A DNA stretch of 64,000 bases from contig NC_052349.1 in assembly GCF_009727055.1 (NCBI RefSeq), forward strand, positions 42,781,364-42,845,363, read 5' to 3'. Source of the DNA: Benincasa hispida. Taxonomy: Eukaryota; Streptophyta; Magnoliopsida; Cucurbitales; Cucurbitaceae. The notes beneath the pieces were generated by a model. It was not told where the DNA came from. It saw only the letters and a program-made list of their open reading frames with translations, and searched no databases. Each line of letters opens with the position of its first letter. The first letter of the stretch is position 1. Positions 57,346-64,000 of the stretch are shown here, piece by piece. The position numbers and the translations under genes were made by a program.

Positions 57346-58429
57346 TATATATCCCTCCAATTGAGCAGGGTATTGTGAAACTTTCGAGATTGCGCATTTT
57401 CAGTGGAATATTGGTTTTTGAACTTTGCGTTAATGCCACCGTTGCGAACTTACCTGTGCTCTTTTTCTTCGTCACCATGTCCTTCAGAAACTTTGCATAC
57501 TTTGGCATTTGTTCAATTGCTTCAGTGAAAGGGTTGTTGATATGTAACTGTTTCAGCATGTCCATGAAGCGATGATACTGCACTTTATCATTTTTCTTCT
57601 TCCTATGTCTTTGAGGAAATGGTGGCAACTGTATTTTCACGGTTCCCTATTCCATATGTTTAGAAGTGGATGCAACTTCTTGTTCCATCGTCTCCTATTC
57701 TTCTGGTTCCTCTTGAGTCAACAGGGACTGGGATTCCATTGCAACTAGAATAGTCCAGCTTGGCTACTTCTTCTCTTCTACCATTGTCTTTCCAATTCGA
57801 AAAGTCACAACTTGACATTGCTTCTTTCCCGTATTACCTGAATTACGTGGGAGCTCAATTGAAACTCGACAACGCCCTTTGTGGTCTACTTTTGAGCTCG
57901 CCCGCAATCTGTCCTATCTGAATTTCAAGATTGTGGATTGACGTCGCTTGATTCTGGAGTACTGTTTCATTCTTCTCAATATACTACTTTAGTAAGCTCT
58001 CCAGCGATGAAGATTGCGGCACCTGTGAACTGCTAGCTTGATTTTGTGGTTGACCGTTTGTTCGCGGGAAAAATCTGGGCGGCCTTTCTTTTTATGCCAT
58101 TGATTGAAAATTTTGTTGTTAATTTTTCCACGCAAAATTGGGGTGGTTTCTCCACCCGGAGTTGTAAGTATTGGAGAAAGGATTATTCTTTATGAAGTAA
58201 ACAGACTATAGATTCCTCGGACACTCTTCCATTGGATGGGCTTCTCCGAAAGTGGCACAACTTGCACTTGTTTGATCAATTGCGTTGCGTGCCCCCTATG
58301 CATTCTTGGGCTATTTATTGTGATGCCTTTTATTAGATTCATCATCGCATTCATTTGGTTTTGCAGGGATGCGATGACCCCATTACTTGCGTCGCCTTAT
58401 TTAATTCTAAGTCATTAATCGCTTTCTCT
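57346..58429 (-). pseudogene. Athila/Tat Gypsy gag end and protease start
   Basis: The frame 57332-57640 holds MKIQLPPFPQRHRKKKNDKV, MLKQLHINNPFTEAIEQMP, KYAKFLKDMVTKKKSTGKFA and MRNLESFTIPCSIGGIYM, the stretch before the retropepsin in Athila/Tat elements. The frame breaks at 57346 where the E6 LTR sits. The protease core that should come next (about 300 bp) is missing, and the reading resumes at 48634 with IILGQPFLSTG. The part between about 57650 and 58430 is the degenerate gag-pro linker. Confidence 0.78.
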
Positions 58430-59245
58430 TCAGTCCTCATGATTCTTCAAAATGCGATCAAGAATATTTTTTGCCTCATCGTATGTCTTAATGAGCAAAC
58501 CTCCAGCTGCTGCTGTATTAGCAGCCGTCTGTGATGCAGGGTTCAAACCGTGATACAAAATTTTCATTTGGAGACAATCGGGTAAACCATTGTGTGGATA
58601 ATCTCGCACCAGTCTTTTAAACCTCGCCCAGGTGTCACTGAGCAATTCGTTGATATCTTATTCAAAATTCATAATCAACTTCCTTCTTCTTACGTTCTTT
58701 CTCAGGGGGAAGTATTTGTTCATGAACTTTTCAACTACTTGTTCCCAAGACGTGATCTCCCCTGGTTCGAGAGAATATGCCCATTTCCTTGCTTTGTCGC
58801 ATAGTGAAAATGGGAACAATGTTAGTCGAACCTCCTTAGCTGAGATGTTTGGGAATACAAAAGTATTGCAGATTTCAATAAAGCTCCGGAGATGGGCGTG
58901 CGGATCCTCGCCATGCCTACCACCAAACTGTCTGGTAGTCTGAATCATCTGCAGCATAACCAACTTCATCTCGAACCTTGATCCATCTAGGGCCAGCCTC
59001 ATGATTCCTGGGGAGAAATCATAGAGGTTGGGCGATGCATAATCCTGAATGGGCCTATTGCGGTCATTTGCCAGGAGAATGAGGTTCGCAATGATATTAT
59101 TTGCGTTCGGTGCTCTGTCTTCCGGTTGCTCTGCCATGTTGGGATTTCTCTCTTGCTGTTGTTGGTGGTTGTTTCTTCTTCTTTTTTGAAAAGTTCTCTC
59201 AATCTTTGGGTCGTAATTGGGCTCCGGAACTTGTCCTTCACTCAT
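58430..59245 (-). pseudogene. Athila/Tat Gypsy gag
   Basis: I take the start at 59245 (MSEGQVPEPNYDPKIERTFQ), about 110 bp inside the PBS. Upstream codons of the open frame up to 59476 lie in the PBS and LTR and are not gag. Then RSFIEICNTFVFPNISAKEV, RLTLFPFSLCDKARKWAYSL and SWEQVVEKFMNKYFPLRKN, the typical Athila retrotrans_gag domain, follow. After a stop near 58658 the second frame 58430-58645 continues with LLSDTWARFKRLVRDYPHNG and DCLQMKILYHGLNPASQTAA. A frame break near 58650 is the visible lesion. Confidence 0.85.
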
Positions 59246-59354
59246 ACGATGCCTGCTTCTTCCTTTACCAAAGGAGAGGCAGTGCATAGAGATTAAAAGC
59301 TGCAAAGAAAATAAAAAAAAAGTTACTGTTAGCACAATATGTACTGTCATAGTC

Positions 59355-59372
59355 ACCAGCAACGGCGCCAAA
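59355..59372 (-). promoter_or_regulatory. Primer-binding site of the Athila/Tat Gypsy
   Basis: TTTGGCGCCGTTGCTGGTG on the minus strand. TGGCGCCGTTGCCGGGG is the well-known primer site (aspartic acid tRNA type) of Athila/Tat elements. It sits a few bases from the LTR end CGGAACA. Confidence 0.87.
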
Positions 59373-59376
59373 AACT

Positions 59377-59858
59377 TGTTCCGTTGTGAATATGATGAAA
59401 TAATGATGTATATTGCGATGGTGGTGTATGCGTTGCACATGCAAGTTTTCCTAGTAGAATCCAAGTGTAAATCCATGGTCGAACATAGGGACTATCGAGA
59501 TATTATGCGTTGGTAAATTTTTATTCCTTTGCGGTGACAAAAAGAAGTTGGTTGGTATGTTGTTTAAAGTATAAATCCTATGTGACGGAATTGAGTAAAG
59601 AGTAATGACAATGAAGGTTACAATGAGTATGCGGGGAGCAGGTTGAGAAGGGTTTTAGCTAACATTTCCTAAGATTGCGTTCAAGTCATGCGATTGTGCT
59701 ACACACACACAATAGCATGTCATCTCTCAATGCAAATGCCATAGTTCCTAATTTTAGGACGCATGCGATGTATACAATAATATCTATAGGACTTATGTCT
59801 AAGCCTCTATTCTTGTCTATGCGATGATGAATGATATACACATACACAAGACGACCGT
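59377..59858 (-). mobile_element. Athila/Tat 5' LTR, PBS-proximal part
   Basis: It runs from the LTR end CGGAACA (minus strand) upward for about 480 bp, with gcatgcg, atgcgttg and catgcgat words. A family A LTR replaces the rest from about 59859. Confidence 0.65.
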
Positions 59859-59982
59859 TGTTGGATCTACACCAGCACGCAATGGAAGGGAACAGGATCC
59901 ATAAGCATTCTAATTCATTAATTTTGGTTGAAAAGAAACATGTTAAAAGCAGAGTATAAAGGGTTTCACGAACATACCTTGG

Positions 59983-60210
59983 CTGAACCACCGAATCTCC
60001 ATTTCCAGCTGCAAAATCCTCCGAATCCTTGTGTAGACCACCACAAGATCTTCTCTACTCTCCTCTTTGAAGATGAAAAACCCATTTTCTCAAATATGTG
60101 TGATTNNNNNNNNNNNNNNNNNNNNCTGAACCACCGAATCTCCATTTCCAGCTGCAAAATCCTCCGAATCCTTGTGTAGACCACCACAAGATCTTCTCTA
60201 CTCTCCTCTT
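59983..60210. repeat. 85-bp direct duplication flanking the assembly gap
   Basis: 59983-60067 and 60126-60210 are identical (ctgaaccaccgaatctcc ... ctctcctctt). The 38 bp before the gap (60068-60105) also recur at 60469-60506. The pattern is X-Y-gap-X-Z-Y, as expected if two alleles or copies were joined at a scaffold gap. Confidence 0.9.
60106..60125. other. Assembly gap of 20 N
   Basis: Twenty N. The round number suggests a placeholder. It interrupts the family A LTR. Confidence 0.98.
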
Positions 60211-61045
60211 GATGCTCTAGATTGAGTTGTGGGAGTCAAAATAAGCTGGAATCAAAGGGAATATGGAGAAAACTCACTGAACAGAACCCATTGAAGAACA
60301 CCTTCTTCATCCGAATTTTTCAGCAAAAATTCAGTGGGTTCTCTTCTCTTTCTTCACTCCAATCTCTTCAATATATTACAGACTATCATGCAAAGAGATG
60401 TGTTGCATGGAATGCAACTCATGCTTGGAGTAAAGCAAAGGAGAAAGTTGGTTCCTTGTAAGCTAGTTTGAAGATGAAAAACCCATTTTCTCAAATATGT
60501 GTGATTTTCATTTTCCAAAATCCAAATTTATTTTAAAATCATATTTTATTTCTAAAATAAATAATTTATTAATTTTAAAAACTATTTTTCTAATAAAATT
60601 AATAAATAATTATTTAAACAATTTAAATAATTCTAATTAATTTAATATTAAATATTAAATTAATTTTTACACAAATTCATCTTCATATATTTAAATCATA
60701 TTTAAATATATTTTCTCCAATTTCGTTTGATTCTAATTTAAACGTTTCAAATTAACTTATCACGCTACTCTAGAGCTATCCATTTTCGAGCTAGTAGGGG
60801 GACGTCATGGACTATAGATCATGGACTCCAATGATTCGAGATTAATCGGCTAAACTCATTAGACCGATCTAACCCCATTCGTTAACTAATGGGTCACTCC
60901 ACTAAAGCCCATAGTTGAACTCCCCTCACTGTAGATATATTATGTCCACTCGATATAACCATGATTAGTAAGTTAATCGTTCACAGGTTGTTCGCAATAA
61001 CGACTAGGTCAAATCCCTATTTTAGCCCCGAAATTAACTCTTAGA

Positions 61046-61651
61046 GATAAATGAGTCAAAGCCATGGATCTATGTACTTCAATTTAGTTTGGGATCTTGT
61101 AGATTAACCTAATAGGGTTAAACCTATAGGTTGTAAATGGATCTACAAGAGGAAACGCGATGCTGAAGGGAAGGTGTAAACCTTCAAGGCTAGATTAGTG
61201 GCAAAGAGTTATATCCAGGTAGAGGGACTCGACTATGAGGAGATTTTCTTGCCTATTGTCATGTTGAAATCTATCTGCATCCTTCTATCCATTGCCTCAT
61301 ATTATGACTATGTGATATGACAAATGGATGTCAAAACTGCTTTTCTGAATGGCAATCTTAAAGAGACCATTTATATGGTGTAGCCCGAGGGATTCGTAGT
61401 CCAAGGTCAAGAGTAAAAGGTTTGCAAGCTGAATTGATCCATTTATGGATTGAAATGAGCATCTTGATCTTGGAACATAAGGTTTGATACTGCGATCAAC
61501 TCTTATGGCTTTGACAAAATGTTTACCTTGTGTCTACAAGAAAATCATCAACAATTCAGTAGTTTTCCTAGTGTTATATGTAGATAATATCCTACTCATT
61601 CGAAATGACGTAGGCTTACTGACTTCAGTTAAGAACTGGCTAGCGACCCAA
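61046..61651 (+). pseudogene. Copia RT fragment of family A (E7)
   Basis: Plus-strand frames give [83 protein letters not shown] and, in 61484-61732, CVYKKIINNSVVFLVLYVDN. The box is YVDN (61577-61588), with the second Asp lost. Six or more stops are present. It begins at the joint with the minus-strand LTR and ends at NWLATQ, where a Gypsy-type LTR starts at 61653. Confidence 0.82.
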
Positions 61652-61652
61652 T

Positions 61653-62063
61653 TGATAGCTTGTAGAAATACAAGCTTTTGTAGTCTTTTACTTAGAATTA
61701 TGAGGGCTAGTAAGAGGAATATACATCAATAATACAAGGAATTCGTATGGAAAATTGAACTTGCATCAATCAGCACAAAAAATCCTCACTAACCCTATAT
61801 CATGCGTTATTCTGCATCAAAGTGTCTATTTTTACAGCTATTGTGGGGATTGATCGCATGCATTGGATCCCAGATCGCCATAAGGCTGATTGCATGTGTT
61901 GATCGTCATGAAGACCAGTTCCTCGCATGGAATGCTACGTCCACAGAATGATAATCATGATAGAAGGTTGATCGCGAGGTAGGTGGAATGCATTGACACT
62001 TCAGGAGAAACAAGTACGAACGCATACCTTGGGAGTATCAACAAGATAAGGTGGTGCTAACAT
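61653..62063 (+). mobile_element. LTR start fragment, probably Gypsy type
   Basis: It begins TGATAGCTTGTAGAAATAC directly after the RT reading and contains a short stem, CTTGTA-GAAA-TACAAG. The later part (gattgatcgcatgcattgg) resembles repeats I associate with Athila-like LTRs, but this is weak. It ends near 62063, where the family T RT begins. No coding frame is present. Confidence 0.4.
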
Positions 62064-63345
62064 TTCCCATACCTCCATCAATATAACATGGAGTTGGACC
62101 AACTGCATGAAAAAACAACATTCTTACATGGAGTCCTATCTGAAACTATCTATATGCATCAACCAACTAGATTTATAAAAGCAGGAACTGAAAATAAGGT
62201 ATGTCTTCTTAATAAATCCTTGTATGGTCTAAAGGAAGAACCTAGACAATGGTATCTTAAGTTTGATTCTTTTATGTTATCATGTGGTTTTAAAAGAAGT
62301 ATGTTGGATCATTGTGTGTACTTTAGACATGAAGTAGGAAGATATTCTATTTGTTTGCTGTTGTATGTTGATGATATGCTAGTAGCAAGCATAGATAGAC
62401 AAGAAGGGAATAAGCTGAAAAACGATTTAAAATAGGTCTTTGACATGAAAGATCTTGGACCTACAAAGAAAATACCAAGGATAACAATTGATAGAGATAG
62501 AGATGTTGGTACTATGAGACTTTCTCAAGAAGCATACTGTCATAAGATGCTTAAAAGATTTAGATTGAATGAATCTAAATCAGTTACAACACCTTTAGCA
62601 TCTTATTTTAAGTTATCTCTTGAGCATGCCCCCAAATCTGAGGATAAAAGAGATCAAATGCAAGTTGTACCATATGTAAATGTTGTAAGAAGTCTCATGT
62701 ATCTTATGGTCTGTACAAAACTAGATTTAGCTCATTGTTTAAGTGTTGTTAGTAGATATATGGTTGATCCACGGAGCTATCATTAGCAAGCAGTCAAGTG
62801 GATTTTGAGATATGTTAAAGGAACCATTTCATATGGACTGTTATATACCAAACACTTAAGTAATCAAGAGGTTCTCATTGGTTTTGTGGATGCAGATGAT
62901 GCAACTGATAAAGACAAGAGAAGATCATTGTCTATTTTAATTTTTCAAGTTTTTTGGAAACACAATGAGCTGGAAATCATCTTTACAATCAGTGGTTTCT
63001 TTATCAACCACATAAGTTGAATATATGGCTCTAGTTGAAGCATCTAAAGAAGCTATCAGGTTGAATGAGTTAGCTAAAATATTTTAGATCTGCTTGGAGG
63101 ATGATTTGGTGATTTTTTTTATGATAATCAGAGTGCGGTTTTTTGTCAAAGAATCAGACCTACCATGAAAGAACCGAGCATATAGATATTAGGTTCCATT
63201 TCATAAGAGATTTTATTATTGAAAGAAGGGTAAGGATTGAGAAAATTTGATCCTTTGAAAATGCAGTTGATGCCTTCACAAAGACCCTACCTATACATAA
63301 ACTAGAGAGCTTTTTGAAGGCTCTCAAGGTTGGTTCTTTGTAAAC
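62064..63345 (+). pseudogene. Family T (Tork-like) Copia RT and RNase H
   Basis: The frame 62088-62435 gives KTTFLHGVLSETIYMHQPTR, LNKSLYGLKEEPRQWYLKF and LLLYVDDMLVASIDRQE (YVDD intact at 62364-62375). After a TAG, 62445-62786 gives MKDLGPTKKIPRITIDRDRD, RLSQEAYCHKMLKRFRLNE and LMVCTKLDLAHCLSVVSRYM. After another TAG, 62805-63020 gives LRYVKGTISYGLLYTKH and VDADDATDKDKRRSLS. Broken RNase H (YDNQSAVF) follows. It is the 3' half of the element that begins at 27336; the integrase and RT start are missing. Confidence 0.85.
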
Positions 63346-63395
63346 TCTATTTTTGGGAAAGGTCCTACATTTTTCTTACTGATGTATTATGTAGC

Positions 63396-63407
63396 AAGGT
63401 GGAAATT
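63396..63407 (+). promoter_or_regulatory. Polypurine tract of family T
   Basis: AAGGTGGAAATT directly before TGTTGTGGTTTATTG, the LTR start. Confidence 0.85.
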
Positions 63408-64000
63408 TGTTGTGGTTTATTGCTAGGCCAATACATTTTCGCCCTTTATCATATTGAGTGAGCTTGTCTTGTTTCAGCACGTTAATTTGGCTTCTAATTG
63501 GCCTTGGTATACTCTTTGTAGTCTGTAGGGAAAGAGTGTTGTTATTGTTGTTTTTTTTAGGCGCATCTTAAAACTGTTTGTGAATAAGCTGGAAGAAGAA
63601 TATTCATCCACTAAATTTGTTATAATAGGCAGCACGAGATTCGTTGATTAGCTGAGGTATGTAACTTGAATTTGTTTCTCCTTCAAATGATTTTATCATG
63701 TGTGAAGCGGTCCAAGCTGAAATGTTTCCCCTGATGTAATTAAATGGCCGGTTGTGCAAGCGTTCAAGGGAGTATCGAGTAAGCGAGTATGCTTGCATCG
63801 AGTGAGCGAGTATGCATGCATCGAGGAAGCGAGTAAACATGCTCAAGGAAGCAAGTAAGCGTGCATCGAGTAATCGAGTAAGCTTGCATCGAGTAATCGA
63901 GTAAGCTTGTGAGTATGAAGCTTTCAGGTGAACAGTGAGCAACGAGTAGTCAAATAAGTGAGCATTCAAGCATCAAGTAAGATGCTATTGAAGATCGAGT
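63408..64000 (+). mobile_element. 3' LTR of family T, cut by the window end
   Basis: 593 bp matching 27336-28171 from its TG start. Both have cagcac-ttaatttg, gtatactctttgtagtctg, and a CGAGTAAGC word array, which is longer here (63770-63985). The rest, including the target duplication, lies outside. Confidence 0.88.

Larger units (their letters stand above)
59859..61044 (-). mobile_element. Truncated family A LTR with assembly gap
   Basis: Minus orientation. The low end is about TGTTGGATCTACACCAGC at 59859. Family landmarks include ctagtagggggacgtcatgg, gatcatggactccaatg and the tgtccactcgatataacc stretch. It ends near 61044 where plus-strand RT of E7 begins, short of the expected LTR start. 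Two near-gap duplications (see separate entries) make its inner structure uncertain. Confidence 0.65.

Noticed and set aside
58999..59289. Overlapping frames on both strands beside gag
   Set aside because: Other-frame readings of the Athila gag region; only 58430-59245 (minus) matches a family.

Overview
This window looks like a repeat-dense, AT-rich stretch of a plant nuclear genome. I found no intact host gene, rRNA or tRNA gene. Nearly all of it is LTR retrotransposon sequence (Ty1/Copia, plus one Ty3/Gypsy of Athila/Tat type and one Gypsy-like non-autonomous family), with one broken Mutator-like transposase. Plant-type PBSs (TGGTATCAGAG; TGGCGCCGTTG), plant Copia and Athila polyproteins and a MULE with SWIM and CCHC fingers support a flowering plant. 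The CGATCG-word Copia family reminds me of cucurbit genomes, but that is recollection, not proof. A 20-N assembly gap lies at 60106-60125.

Layout (family names A, B, C, T are mine). 1-710: 3' end of a Copia element with its LTR. 711-3290: non-coding AT-rich DNA with a tandem repeat. 3291-24448: one Copia element (family C, minus strand) bounded by the 5-bp target duplication attgg. It is split by four insertions: a family A LTR (4489-6568), a non-autonomous family B element with huge LTRs (7422-15393, itself holding a solo family A LTR), a 3'-truncated family A element (15839 to about 19585), and a solo family B LTR (19647-22064, target duplication ctttt). 24449-27335: a decayed MULE with a small LTR insertion. 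27336 to beyond 64000: a Tork-like Copia (family T) whose 5' LTR, gag and protease start lie at 27336-29107 and whose RT, RNase H and 3' LTR lie at about 62064-64000.

The roughly 33 kb between the two family T halves is a nest. It holds family A elements E2 (minus) and E3 (plus) joined head to head at about 37784, a family A internal fragment E4 (minus) inside the E3 LTR, and an Athila-like Gypsy element (minus). The Athila is split by two further family A elements, E5 (minus) and E6 (plus), joined head to head at about 53268. Further fragments follow at 59859-62063.

Every large reading frame is broken by stops, frameshifts or deletions, so this reads as a transposon graveyard. The least explained structure lies in the long non-coding leaders (about 2.4-2.7 kb, PBS to gag) and LTRs of family A. 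These carry arrays of degenerate palindromes built on CGATCG, spaced hairpins of the form TATAA-N3-TTATA with different but self-complementary arms, and a duplicated box of about 42 bp at about 155-bp spacing. Families B and T have their own short-word arrays in their LTRs.
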